23,739 bases of DNA from JBNJEL01 sp051745835 (GTDB lineage Bacteria; Bacillota; Halanaerobiia; Halobacteroidales; Acetohalobiaceae), in NCBI GenBank assembly GCA_051745835.1, contig JBNJEL010000022.1:1-23739 (forward strand), written 5' to 3'. Of this stretch, positions 1-7,841 are shown in pieces. Within the stretch, counting starts at the first letter, position 1; each line of letters starts with the position of its first letter. The notes beneath the pieces were generated by a model. The model made no database searches and was not told the origin of the DNA. It worked only from the letters and a program-made list of their open reading frames with translations. The position numbers were made by a program, and so were the translations under genes.

Positions 1-95
1 TAAACCCCTTGAGCTAGATCTAAACCTAACTTTTGTAGTAATTTAACCATCTTAATTCTAACCAATAACTTAAATTTGCGAGCTAAAGCTAACAT
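1..95 (-). CDS. sigE: RNA polymerase sigma-E factor (pro-SigE), N-terminal fragment
   Basis: Only the first 31 codons are inside the window; the gene runs off the left edge. The ATG at 95 has a strong ribosome binding site (GGAGGAGGGG, 101-110) five bases upstream. The visible peptide begins MLALARKFKLLVRIKMVKLL and is basic and amphipathic, as expected of the inhibitory pro-sequence of sporulation sigma-E, which is removed in the mother cell by SpoIIGA. The identification rests mainly on position: it starts 32 bases after spoIIGA and the spoIIGA-sigE pair is conserved in endospore formers. Conserved sigma regions 2 to 4 lie outside the window, so sequence proof is lacking. Confidence 0.85.
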   Translation of the reverse strand, partial: MLALARKFKLLVRIKMVKLLQKLGLDLAQGV

Positions 96-127
96 AGTGA
101 CCCCTCCTCCTTAATAATGATGGTTTA

Positions 128-1024
128 TTAGAATAATTCTGGATTTAATAGAGCCGAATAATCTTGTGTCTGATCAAACTCTTCCTCATAAATTCCTAAT
201 ATAACCTGCTTAGTAACCACTGTTCCTTCTGTAAGCTCCAAACTAACCTTATCCGGTTTCAAACCTACTAATAACTGATTATCACTCCCTACTGCCCTAA
301 AAGGAATTAATCTCACCCGATTAGCCCACTTAGTCTCACCTAAAGTAGTAATCAATTCGTCTTGCTCTAACTTCAAGTCATATTCGCTAAAGACCTCCTT
401 AATCTCTTCGGGAAAGAGCTTTACTAAATTATCTAATTCCACTACAATCACCGGTAAATCCGTTAATGGATCTCTTAAACTATTGCCTGTATCAACCAAT
501 GCCTGTATTGTTAACTGCTCTTCTTGAATTTGAATCTGAAGTTTAACTAAAGTATCTTCTAGTTCCCTTTGAAATAGACGCCAACTAAACTTACCTACTA
601 AAATAACTATTATACCTGTTACTACTAACAGCCAACTATTAGCTAAGGTTAGTCCAAATTCTTCTCTAATCTTATCTAACTGATAAGAGAAGTTTAAATT
701 GTAAAGCGCCATCAGAATACCGGCGGTTAAAAATGTGATTAAGTAGAAGTAACCTACCGCCTTTAAGAAACGCTTCCAATATAGAGGTAAATATGCTATA
801 GATACCATTAAAATTGATAATAAAAAGTAGACTAAAATATTATTCCAAAACTGAAACTGAGGAAATAAGATCAAAATAGTATAAATAGTACCACATAAAG
901 CACTAACTAATAACCTCCAAATTTGATAATCAATCTTAATCAATTTTGCCGTAGTCCATAATAATAAATAATTCATAACCAGATTAATTATAAATAATAG
1001 ATCATAATAAATAGTTAATTCCAT
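128..1024 (-). CDS. spoIIGA: SpoIIGA, sporulation sigma-E factor processing peptidase
   Basis: This is the membrane aspartic protease (298 aa) that cleaves pro-sigma-E in the mother cell after receiving the SpoIIR signal from the forespore. The N-terminal half has about five hydrophobic segments (roughly residues 4-26, 36-56, 60-80, 88-108 and 130-147). The C-terminal cytoplasmic half carries the aspartyl protease motif ALVDTGNSLRDP with catalytic Asp178. Known SpoIIGA proteins act as dimers, each monomer supplying one Asp. The ATG at 1024 follows AGGAG by seven bases. It lies between ftsZ, from which it is separated by a terminator and a 306-base gap, and sigE 32 bases downstream. The upstream gap holds Spo0A-type promoter signals, listed separately. 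Confidence 0.96.
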   Translation of the reverse strand: MELTIYYDLLFIINLVMNYLLLWTTAKLIKIDYQIWRLLVSALCGTIYTILILFPQFQFWNNILVYFLLSILMVSIAYLPLYWKRFLKAVGYFYLITFLTAGILMALYNLNFSYQLDKIREEFGLTLANSWLLVVTGIIVILVGKFSWRLFQRELEDTLVKLQIQIQEEQLTIQALVDTGNSLRDPLTDLPVIVVELDNLVKLFPEEIKEVFSEYDLKLEQDELITTLGETKWANRVRLIPFRAVGSDNQLLVGLKPDKVSLELTEGTVVTKQVILGIYEEEFDQTQDYSALLNPELF

Positions 1025-1280
1025 TTACTATCTCCTCTATAATTATATATATTAAAAAATAAAGAAAAAATTACTAAATTAAACTTAAAAATTTATTCGT
1101 ATTTTGTCGATATTTGCAACAAAAGATAACGACCTGCTACTAATATTACAGATTTAGTTATCCACCCTAACCTAATTTTCTTACAATCTTTACTTAAAAT
1201 TATCCTTTTTAAGTGAATTAAACTATAATCTATCAATTATCTTTATCAATTAAGAGCTTTATTTGTCAATTTTTGCGATT
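1025..1280 (-). promoter_or_regulatory. spoIIGA upstream region (gene-free)
   Basis: This very AT-rich gap between the ftsZ terminator and spoIIGA contains no credible reading frame. It holds two Spo0A-box-like sequences on the plus strand, TTTGTCAAT at 1262-1270 and TTTGTCGAT at 1103-1111. Each matches 8 of 9 positions of the B. subtilis consensus TTTGTCRAA. Each overlaps a minus-strand -35-like hexamer followed 21-22 bases later by a -10-like hexamer. Their shared geometry suggests that the region is the control region of the spoIIGA-sigE operon. Confidence 0.6.
1236..1269 (-). promoter_or_regulatory. Candidate Spo0A-dependent promoter of spoIIGA-sigE, 22-base spacing
   Basis: On the minus strand TTGACA (1264-1269, perfect -35) and GATAAT (1236-1241, 5 of 6 for -10) are separated by 22 bases. 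A Spo0A-box-like sequence (TTTGTCAAT, 1262-1270) lies directly over the -35. In B. subtilis the spoIIG promoter is known for the same features: hexamers 22 bases apart, and phosphorylated Spo0A bound at 0A boxes over the -35 helping sigma-A polymerase. A competing ordinary reading, TTGATA at 1250-1255 (spacer 16) with TATAGT nearby, also exists. Transcription from here would give a leader of about 200 bases. Confidence 0.55.
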
Positions 1281-1322
1281 AAAATAAAAAGTCTCGACAT
1301 CCTAAGCAAGGACATCGAGACT
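1281..1322 (-). terminator. Intrinsic terminator of ftsZ
   Basis: The hairpin has arms 1290-1302 and 1310-1322. Eight outer pairs (AGTCTCGA with TCGAGACT), a 2x2 internal loop and three inner pairs enclose a seven-base loop. On the minus strand it is followed by TTTTTATTTT (1281-1290). It begins nine bases after the ftsZ stop codon and separates ftsZ from spoIIGA. Confidence 0.88.
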
Positions 1323-1330
1323 ACACTATA

Positions 1331-2440
1331 CTATCCTTTTTTACGGCGTAAGAAAGCCGGTATATCCAAATCATCATTAGCAAATGACTCTATATTATCC
1401 AAATCTCTCTCTTGATTCTGTTCTTTTGACTGCGATTTAGGTTTTTCTTCTACTTCCGGCTGTTGAGGCTTAATATTCTTTTGCTGTACTTGCCCAAAAC
1501 CTGTAGCAATAACAGTTACTTTTACTTCTTCATCTAAACTCTCATCAACTACTGCACCTAAGATAATATTAGCATTCGAATCTGCAACTTCGGAGACAAC
1601 CTTAGCTGCTTCATTTGCCTCATGTAACCCTAAGTTCTCTCCACCAGTGATATTTAATAAAACCCCTTGTGCTCCTTCAATTGAAGCTTCTAATAGCGGA
1701 CAAGCTACAGCTTTTCTAGCTGCTTCTGCTGCTCGATCGTCGCCTTCAGCAGCACCAATACCCATTAAGGCTGAACCAGCATCAGTCATAATTGTCTTAA
1801 CATCAGCAAAGTCAAGATTAATTAAACCAGTAATGGTAATTAAATCAGAGATACCCTGTACGCCTTGTCGTAAGACATCATCAGCAACTTCAAAAGCTTC
1901 AATTAATGAAGTCTGCTTCTCAACTACCTCTAATAATCTATCATTAGGAATGACAATTAAAGTATCTACCTCTTCTTTTAAATTATCAACACCATACTCC
2001 GCTTTCTCCATTCGCTGCCTACCTTCTACAGTAAAAGGTTTAGTAACTACTCCTACTGTTAAGGCGCCTATCTCCTTAGCTACTTCTGCTACTACAGGAG
2101 CAGCTCCAGTTCCAGTTCCGCCACCCATACCAGCAGTAATAAAGACCATATCAGAACCTTTAAGCGTTTCAGCAATCATATCTCTACTCTCTTCAGCAGC
2201 CTTCTGCCCTAACTCTGGATCAGCACCTGCTCCTAAACCCTGGGTTAACTTCTCACCAATCTGTAAAGTACTACTAGCCTGAGAAGAAACTAATGCTTGG
2301 GCATCAGTATTAATCGCTATAAACTCTACCCCGTCTAATCCTGATTCAATCATACGGTTAATGGCATTGTTGCCGCCACCACCTACCCCCACAACTTTTA
2401 TATCAGCAAATTGTTCAGTTTCTGCACAAAATTCAAACAT
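1331..2440 (-). CDS. ftsZ: Cell division GTPase FtsZ
   Basis: The tubulin homologue (369 aa) polymerises at midcell into the Z-ring. The nucleotide-binding glycine-rich loop VGVGGGGNNA is at residues 17-26, the tubulin signature GGGTGTGAA at 106-114, and the T7 loop NLDFADV, which supplies the catalytic Asp to the neighbouring subunit, at 208-214. After a variable Glu/Gln/Lys-rich linker the protein ends in the conserved tail DIPAFLRRKKG, which binds FtsA. The start is ATG at 2440, nine bases after AAGGAGG (2450-2456). An in-frame TTG at 2446 is only three bases from that site and is unlikely. It lies 42 bases after ftsA, as in most bacteria, and is followed by a terminator. Confidence 0.98.
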   Translation of the reverse strand: MFEFCAETEQFADIKVVGVGGGGNNAINRMIESGLDGVEFIAINTDAQALVSSQASSTLQIGEKLTQGLGAGADPELGQKAAEESRDMIAETLKGSDMVFITAGMGGGTGTGAAPVVAEVAKEIGALTVGVVTKPFTVEGRQRMEKAEYGVDNLKEEVDTLIVIPNDRLLEVVEKQTSLIEAFEVADDVLRQGVQGISDLITITGLINLDFADVKTIMTDAGSALMGIGAAEGDDRAAEAARKAVACPLLEASIEGAQGVLLNITGGENLGLHEANEAAKVVSEVADSNANIILGAVVDESLDEEVKVTVIATGFGQVQQKNIKPQQPEVEEKPKSQSKEQNQERDLDNIESFANDDLDIPAFLRRKKG

Positions 2441-2482
2441 CTTCAATGACCTCCTTCTTACTTACCTAATTTAGTATTTAAA

Positions 2483-3769
2483 TTAAAAAGTACCATCGAA
2501 CCAATCTTTAACTTTATCTAATAGATTATTGACTCCTTCTTCTTTCTGATCTTTAATTATAGGCTCCCCAGATGAATGTTGACTACCATAGCAGACAAGT
2601 CCTACTCCAGTAGCAAAAATTGCTGTACTATTCTCAGAGACATTAATCTCCTCATTACCAACAGAATAAATATTATCATCGACAAAATTAGCTAAGTCAT
2701 CTATATCATCAGGAATACCTAATCTTACAGGCAAGTCCAACTTCTCAGAAGCTAATTCAGGAATCTTAGGCATTAAAGAGGCACCGCCAGTAATAACTAA
2801 TCCTGCTGGAATTAAGCCATCATAACCTGATTCATAAATCTCTTGTTGCACCAGACTAAAGATTTCATCAATGCGCGGCTCAATAATTTGGCATAATGAC
2901 TTCCGCGAAACTGTCCGCGTTTCCTTACCGCTAGTAGTTAGAACTTCAATCTTCTCACTATCACTAACTTGATCAGCAATAGCACAACCTTCTTTAATCT
3001 TAACCTTCTCAGCACTGGTAATTGGAGTCCTAAGTCCCACTGCAATATCATTAGTAATATGATCACCACCAACTGGCAAGACAGCAGTATACCAAATACT
3101 CCCCTCTTTAAAGATAGCAATATCGGTAGTCCCACCGCCAATATCAACTAAGACAACTCCTAACTCCTTTTCACTATTAGATAGAACAGACTCACTAGCT
3201 GCTAGTGGCTCTAAAACCACATCTTCTACATCTACACCTAATTTATTGACACTCTTAACTAAGTTCTCAATCGAAGTAATCGAACCTGTTACAATATGAG
3301 TTTCAACCTTAAGTCGCACCCCTGACATTCCTAAAGGATGCTTTACTTTTTGACAGCCATCAATTACAAAACCACGCGGTAATACATGTAGAATTTCTCG
3401 CTCCGGAGGAATAGCTACAATCTGGGAAGCTTCAATAACCCGATCGATATCATGTTGTTTAATCTCCTTATCTTCACCAGTAATAGCTACTACCCCCTGA
3501 CTATTCATAGATGATATATGTGAACCAGCTATACCAGCATAAACAGAATCGACTTCAATTCCGGCCATTCGCTCTGCTTTTTCAATAGCAGACCTAATCG
3601 AATTAACGGTATCATCAATATCAACAACAACACCTTTCTTAAGGCCGACAGAAGGACTGGTTCCGATTCCGATTATATCTAATATTTCTTCATCACTAAC
3701 TTCAGCTATAATAGCACATATCTTGGTGGTTCCTATATCTAAACCGGTTACAATTCTTCGTTGTGACAC
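2483..3769 (-). CDS. ftsA: Cell division protein FtsA
   Basis: This actin-like ATPase (428 aa) tethers FtsZ to the membrane. The first phosphate-binding motif GLDIGTTK is at residues 9-16 and the second, DIGGGTTD, at 209-216. Between them lies the FtsA-specific 1C subdomain (about 84-160). The C-terminal tail NLLDKVKDWFDGTF is an amphipathic helix of the kind that binds membranes. Translation starts with GTG at 3769, six bases after AGGAGGA; no ATG fits this site. A 153-base gap separates it from ftsQ and contains a SigH-like promoter, so ftsA-ftsZ may be transcribed on their own in addition to any read-through from ftsQ. Confidence 0.97.
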   Translation of the reverse strand: MSQRRIVTGLDIGTTKICAIIAEVSDEEILDIIGIGTSPSVGLKKGVVVDIDDTVNSIRSAIEKAERMAGIEVDSVYAGIAGSHISSMNSQGVVAITGEDKEIKQHDIDRVIEASQIVAIPPEREILHVLPRGFVIDGCQKVKHPLGMSGVRLKVETHIVTGSITSIENLVKSVNKLGVDVEDVVLEPLAASESVLSNSEKELGVVLVDIGGGTTDIAIFKEGSIWYTAVLPVGGDHITNDIAVGLRTPITSAEKVKIKEGCAIADQVSDSEKIEVLTTSGKETRTVSRKSLCQIIEPRIDEIFSLVQQEIYESGYDGLIPAGLVITGGASLMPKIPELASEKLDLPVRLGIPDDIDDLANFVDDNIYSVGNEEINVSENSTAIFATGVGLVCYGSQHSSGEPIIKDQKEEGVNNLLDKVKDWFDGTF

Positions 3770-3863
3770 TAAATGTCCTCCTCTCTAAAAAGGATAATCA
3801 ACTTAAAATATATGTATTAAATAACTAATATTATCCTCTCTCTTACTCGCCTTTACGTGATAA

Positions 3864-3890
3864 TTTCAACATAGATAATTAATTTCCTCT
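3864..3890 (-). promoter_or_regulatory. Candidate sigma-H promoter of ftsAZ
   Basis: On the minus strand AGAGGAAAT (3882-3890) matches all nine positions of the sigma-H -35 consensus RnAGGAwWW. GTTGAAA (3864-3870) matches 6 of 7 positions of the -10 consensus RnnGAAT. The spacer of 11 bases is in the consensus range. In B. subtilis one ftsAZ promoter is sigma-H-dependent and raises FtsZ at the start of sporulation. The match was found by eye and is not tested. Confidence 0.5.
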
Positions 3891-3922
3891 TTTTATAGTA
3901 GATTTTTTATTTAAAAGACTTT

Positions 3923-4627
3923 TTATTCCAATTGTACTACAGGATTATTATAAAACTTTAAATTAATATAATTCAATCGCTCTCTATCACTACCTAACTC
4001 ATCATAAATGCGATTAAATATTTTCATCTTATAATCTATCTCTACAGGTTGTCCTAATTTTACTCTACCCTGCTTTAATTGCAAGCGCACCTCCTGATTA
4101 TCAGTAACTTTAACCTGCTCAACAGCTGTTAAAAACTCTCTTTTGATAGCTGTCAAATAATTCAGAACAATCTGCAATTCATCAGTTAATTTAAGCTGAT
4201 GTTCTACTACTGATAATTCATCACTTACTTCCAAAAGAGGATAATTAACATCAGTTAGCTGCTCTAGTTCACTTAAAACCCAGCCATCTTGTCCCACTAA
4301 TAAATAATTGCCCTCTTGAGCCACTACTAATAATGGTTGGCGCTCATTGATAGTAATCTTAACCGTAGCTGGTAGTTTTCGCTTTAAAACTACCCCTTCA
4401 ATCTGATGTTGATCCAATAATTTAGCGCTAATATCTGAAAAATTGACCTGAAAGATATTCTCTTTTTGATGTAAACCAGAAAGTGTAATTACCTGTTGAT
4501 CACTTAAAATATTATTACCTGTCACTACTATCTGCGAAATACTAAACAGATTAGAATTAATAAAGGTCAAAGTAGCTACTATCATTACTAAAATCAGAGT
4601 TAAGATCACATACTCTTTTCGCTGCAC
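3923..4627 (-). CDS. ftsQ: Cell division protein FtsQ (DivIB family)
   Basis: This bitopic membrane protein (234 aa) belongs to the FtsQ/DivIB-FtsL-FtsB complex that activates septal wall synthesis. It has one transmembrane segment near the N terminus (about residues 6-25). A POTRA domain follows (about 28-98, beginning FSISQIVVTGNNILS), then the extracellular beta domain, with motifs NERQPLLVV and GWVLS. It starts with GTG at 4627; an in-frame TAG lies directly before it, so no longer start exists, and AGGAG lies ten bases upstream. Its place before ftsA agrees with the usual ftsQ-ftsA-ftsZ order. The hairpin upstream would reduce read-through from ddl. No convincing promoter is seen in the 42 bases between that hairpin and the start. 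Confidence 0.93.
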   Translation of the reverse strand: MQRKEYVILTLILVMIVATLTFINSNLFSISQIVVTGNNILSDQQVITLSGLHQKENIFQVNFSDISAKLLDQHQIEGVVLKRKLPATVKITINERQPLLVVAQEGNYLLVGQDGWVLSELEQLTDVNYPLLEVSDELSVVEHQLKLTDELQIVLNYLTAIKREFLTAVEQVKVTDNQEVRLQLKQGRVKLGQPVEIDYKMKIFNRIYDELGSDRERLNYINLKFYNNPVVQLE

Positions 4628-4663
4628 CTAGTTCACACTCCTAACATCAAGTTAAACTTAACT

Positions 4664-4697
4664 ATCAAATTAAAAGGCGCAAAAATGCGCCTTTTAA
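4664..4697 (-). terminator. Hairpin terminator after ddl
   Basis: A perfect inverted repeat has arms 4670-4680 and 4687-4697 (TTAAAAGGCGC with its complement), 11 pairs, or 12 if the ends of the loop pair. On the minus strand the arm ends in CCTTTTAA and continues as TTTGATAG, giving an interrupted T tract. It starts 12 bases after the ddl stop. Being A/T-symmetric it might work in either direction. The broken T tract suggests partial rather than complete termination. Confidence 0.7.
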
Positions 4698-4708
4698 TAG
4701 AGAAGTAA

Positions 4709-5647
4709 TTATTCTAAAGCATACTCTAAAATCTTAATTACCAATTCAGAAAAATCAATATCTGCCGCTTGAGCAGCTTGAGGTAATAAACTAGTTTCAG
4801 TCAGTCCCGGAATAGTATTTATCTCTAATACGTAAGGCTGACCGGTCGAAGATAACATCAAATCCACTCGAGCAAATCCAGCACAGTTTAATACTTCATA
4901 AGCCTGACGAGCTAATAGTTGTGATTGCTGATATATCTCGGTTTTTAATTTAGCTGGTACAATGAACTCAGTTAATCCCTTAGTATACTTAGCCTCAAAA
5001 TCATAAACACCTGTTTTAGGCTTAATTTCGATAATTGGTAAAACAGTAAGCTCTTGATTACCTAAAATCCCTACTGTTATCTCGCAACCAGTTATAAACT
5101 CTTCTACTAAAATCTCAGTATCATACTCTAGTGCTTGCTCAATTGCTGACACTAAGTCCTCATCTTTTTGAACAATAGACAAACCTAAACTAGATCCTTC
5201 TAAAGCAGGTTTAATCACAACCGGCAAATCAATTTCAGCTTTTAATTTTTCTACTACACTGCTACCTTGCTGCTGATACTCTCTCTTATTTAAAACTTTA
5301 AACTCCGGAGTTGAAACTCCTTCTTGTTGAAATAATTTTTTGGAAACTACCTTATTCATTGCTACTGAACTAGCCAGCACTCCAGAACCAGTATACGGTA
5401 TCCCCTTCATTTCAAACAGTCCTTGAATTGTACCATCTTCTCCATAACGACCATGGAGCGCTATAAAAGCCACATCTATTTCCGCAGCATCTAATCTAGC
5501 TTCAAAGTCATTTTGAGCAGAATCTAAAGTTACAACATCTACTCCCTCATTCTTAAGAGTTTGATAAACCGCTTGACCAGTCTTTAACGAAATCTCCCGT
5601 TCTTCAGATCTACCACCCTGTACTACAGCTACTTTCTCTTCCATCAC
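4709..5647 (-). CDS. ddl: D-alanine--D-alanine ligase
   Basis: This cytosolic ATP-grasp enzyme (312 aa) joins two D-alanines for the end of the peptidoglycan stem peptide. Visible motifs are HGRYGEDGTIQG (residues 65-76), PYTGSG (84-89), the ATP-grasp loop GSSLG (151-155), EAKYTKG (218-224) and the metal-binding EINTIPG (275-281). The EAKY motif is typical of D-Ala-D-Ala rather than D-Ala-D-lactate ligases. The start is either GTG at 5647 or the adjacent ATG at 5644; the upstream run GAGGGGGGAG does not decide between them. It follows murA by 17 bases and is followed by a hairpin terminator, so it closes the upstream part of the cluster. Confidence 0.97.
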   Translation of the reverse strand: MMEEKVAVVQGGRSEEREISLKTGQAVYQTLKNEGVDVVTLDSAQNDFEARLDAAEIDVAFIALHGRYGEDGTIQGLFEMKGIPYTGSGVLASSVAMNKVVSKKLFQQEGVSTPEFKVLNKREYQQQGSSVVEKLKAEIDLPVVIKPALEGSSLGLSIVQKDEDLVSAIEQALEYDTEILVEEFITGCEITVGILGNQELTVLPIIEIKPKTGVYDFEAKYTKGLTEFIVPAKLKTEIYQQSQLLARQAYEVLNCAGFARVDLMLSSTGQPYVLEINTIPGLTETSLLPQAAQAADIDFSELVIKILEYALE

Positions 5648-5664
5648 ACTCCCCCCTCAACAAA

Positions 5665-6921
5665 CTAATCAACTGTAATCCGCTTAATCTGTCCTCCTAA
5701 AGCAGTTAGTTTCCCTTCTAAATCTTCATACCCTCGATCGATATGATAAATATTCTTTACAGTAGTCTCTTCACGAGCTGCCAAACCTGCTATCACTAAA
5801 GCAGCTCCCGCTCTCAAATCAGTTGCCTCTACAGTAGCTCCAGTTAGATAATCACAGCCATTAATAATAGCAGCTCTGCTTTCAATTCTAATCTCTGCTC
5901 CCATTCTTCTTAATTCATCAGCATGCTTAAAACGATTTTCAAAAATAGTCTCTGTAACAACACTAGTCCCTGTTGCTAACGATAAAAGAGACATAAACTG
6001 CGGTTGCATATCAGTAGGAAACCCAGGATAAGGTAATGTTTTTACATTAACACTCTCTAATTGATTATCACCTACCACTTTAATCTGATCTTGGTTATAT
6101 TCTACTTTAACCCCCGCCTCCGCTAGCTTAGCAATCACCGGTTCAACATGTTCAGGAATCACATTATGTAGTAAAACTTCTCCTTTAGTTAAAGCAGCAG
6201 CTACCATAAATGTACCGGTTTCGATTCGATCCGGAATTACCGTATAATCAATTGAATTTAATTTATTAACTCCTTTAATCTTAATTACATTCGTCCCTGC
6301 TCCTTTAATCTGCGCTCCCATACCATTTAAAAAATTCTGTAGATCTATAATTTCTGGCTCTTTAGCTGCATTTCTAATAATCGTCTCACCCTTAGCCTTA
6401 GTAGCAGCCATCATAATATTCTCAGTAGCTCCCACACTAGGAAAGTCAAGGTGAATATCGGCTCCGATTAGTTGGTCAGCTTTACCTTCTAGGACACCAT
6501 CTACTTCTTTAAACTCAACACCTAATGCTTCTAAACCTTTTATATGTAAATCGATAGGTCGCGGACCAATACTACAGCCACCTGGTTGTGAAATCCGCAC
6601 TTCATTAAAACGTCCCAAAAGAGGCCCCATTAAAAAGATAGTTGCTCTCATCTTACGCATCAAATCTTCCGAAATCTGACATGAGTTTACAGATTGAGAA
6701 TCAATTGTAATTGTACTACCCTCTTGAGTAACTTGGGCTCCTAAAGTACCTAATACTTCCTTCATAATCCTGACATCACGCAATTTAGGAGTTTGGTGGA
6801 TATTGTTTTCTCCAGATGATAGAACCGTGCCTGCTAAAATAGGAAGCACAGCATTTTTAGCCCCGCTAATCTCTATTTCACCTGTTAGTGAATTACCGCC
6901 ACTCACAACAAAACGATCCAT
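5665..6921 (-). CDS. murA: UDP-N-acetylglucosamine 1-carboxyvinyltransferase MurA
   Basis: MurA (418 aa) catalyses the first committed step of peptidoglycan synthesis, transfer of enolpyruvate from PEP to UDP-GlcNAc. The N terminus has the substrate-binding GAKNA (residues 20-24). The catalytic loop GGCSIGPRP contains Cys116, the residue attacked by fosfomycin, so the protein should be of the sensitive type. PTDMQPQF near the C-terminal third supplies the active-site Asp. The start is ATG at 6921, seven bases after GGAGG, which lies inside the 3' end of murB. An upstream in-frame start at 6939 has no ribosome site. The murB stop is only four bases before this ATG, so translation is probably coupled. 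Confidence 0.97.
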   Translation of the reverse strand: MDRFVVSGGNSLTGEIEISGAKNAVLPILAGTVLSSGENNIHQTPKLRDVRIMKEVLGTLGAQVTQEGSTITIDSQSVNSCQISEDLMRKMRATIFLMGPLLGRFNEVRISQPGGCSIGPRPIDLHIKGLEALGVEFKEVDGVLEGKADQLIGADIHLDFPSVGATENIMMAATKAKGETIIRNAAKEPEIIDLQNFLNGMGAQIKGAGTNVIKIKGVNKLNSIDYTVIPDRIETGTFMVAAALTKGEVLLHNVIPEHVEPVIAKLAEAGVKVEYNQDQIKVVGDNQLESVNVKTLPYPGFPTDMQPQFMSLLSLATGTSVVTETIFENRFKHADELRRMGAEIRIESRAAIINGCDYLTGATVEATDLRAGAALVIAGLAAREETTVKNIYHIDRGYEDLEGKLTALGGQIKRITVD

Positions 6922-6925
6922 TCTC

Positions 6926-7837
6926 TCACCTCCCAACACCTAAAATCTGTACCTCTCGTTTTAATTCTACACCATACTCTTTTTTTATCAATTCTTCTAC
7001 TTTAGTAATTAACTTTAATATATCCTGAGCCGTTGCATTACCAGTATTAACAATAAAGTTAGCATGTTTTGTCGATACTTTAGCTCCGCCAACCTGCATT
7101 CCTTTGCCTCCTGCTTGATCGATTAATCTTCCAGCAGAATCAGATGGTGGATTTTGAAAGATACAACCTGCATTAGGCAGATCTAACGGCTGCTTATTCT
7201 TCCTGCTTTGCAACAGCTTAGTCATTCGTTGTTCAATTTCTGTTCTACTTCCAGCCTTTAATCTAAGCTTAACCTCTATAATAATTAGATCAGAGTCTTG
7301 TAATCTACTGCTACGATAAGCAAATTGACATTCCTGAGCAGTCAGGCTTTTTAATTGTCCTCGTTCATCAATTACTATCACTTTTTCTACCAAAGAACCA
7401 ATATCACCTTCATTACCCACTCCTGCATTCATAACTACTGCTCCGCCAATAGTAGCCGGCAGACCAATCCCAAACTCCAAACCACTCAAGCCAGCTTTTG
7501 CAGCCTTCTTAGCTACTACCGGTAGTACAGCACCTGCTCCTACAGTAATTAAATCATCAGCTATAACAATCTCATCGATACTAGATACTAATTTAATTGC
7601 TACACCTGCAATCCCTTGATCACTAACTAACAGATTAGTCCCATTACCAATAATAGTATAACTGATCTGCTCCTGAGCTAAATAGGTTACCAACTGCCGT
7701 AAATCAGCTTGATCTTGGGGGATAACTAAGGCTTCAACACTACCACCAACCCGAAAAGAGGTATGTTTGGCTAACAATTCATTAAATCTAACCTCTCCAG
7801 CTACTAATTCTGTTAACTTACTTTGCTGTAGGTTCAT
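6926..7837 (-). CDS. murB: UDP-N-acetylenolpyruvoylglucosamine reductase MurB
   Basis: This FAD enzyme (303 aa) reduces the enolpyruvyl group made by MurA, using NADPH, to give UDP-MurNAc. The FAD-binding PP-loop region has KHTSFRVGG (about residues 24-32), IGNGTNLLVSD (63-73) and the GLPATIGGAVVMNAG stretch (125-139). YRSS (174-177) and Glu295 match further conserved sites. The usual catalytic Ser is replaced by Cys225 in PNAGCIFQNP. It starts with ATG at 7837, nine bases after GGAGG; a GTG at 7855 lacks a ribosome site. It begins four bases after the murC stop and ends four bases before murA. Confidence 0.96.
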   Translation of the reverse strand: MNLQQSKLTELVAGEVRFNELLAKHTSFRVGGSVEALVIPQDQADLRQLVTYLAQEQISYTIIGNGTNLLVSDQGIAGVAIKLVSSIDEIVIADDLITVGAGAVLPVVAKKAAKAGLSGLEFGIGLPATIGGAVVMNAGVGNEGDIGSLVEKVIVIDERGQLKSLTAQECQFAYRSSRLQDSDLIIIEVKLRLKAGSRTEIEQRMTKLLQSRKNKQPLDLPNAGCIFQNPPSDSAGRLIDQAGGKGMQVGGAKVSTKHANFIVNTGNATAQDILKLITKVEELIKKEYGVELKREVQILGVGR

Positions 7838-7841
7838 CACC

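Noticed and set aside
1647..2282. 211-codon frame antisense to ftsZ
   Set aside because: No ribosome binding site, and composition rich in Ser/Ala/Pro as expected from the complement of ftsZ codons; a shadow of ftsZ.
2938..3151. Short frames on both strands within ftsA
   Set aside because: Out of frame or antisense to a clearly real gene and without start signals.
3843..3872. Nine-codon mini-frame (MLKLSRKGE) between ftsQ and ftsA
   Set aside because: The purine-rich site is about 13 bases away and the frame is tiny; the same bases are better explained as the SigH-like promoter.
4645..4665. Near-palindrome GTTAAACTTAAC before ftsQ as an operator
   Set aside because: Two central mismatches in AT-rich sequence and no second copy; not distinguishable from chance.
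7065..7075. Further Spo0A-box-like TTTTGTCGATA inside murB (and similar strings inside murG)
   Set aside because: Within coding sequence, with no promoter hexamers or gene start nearby.
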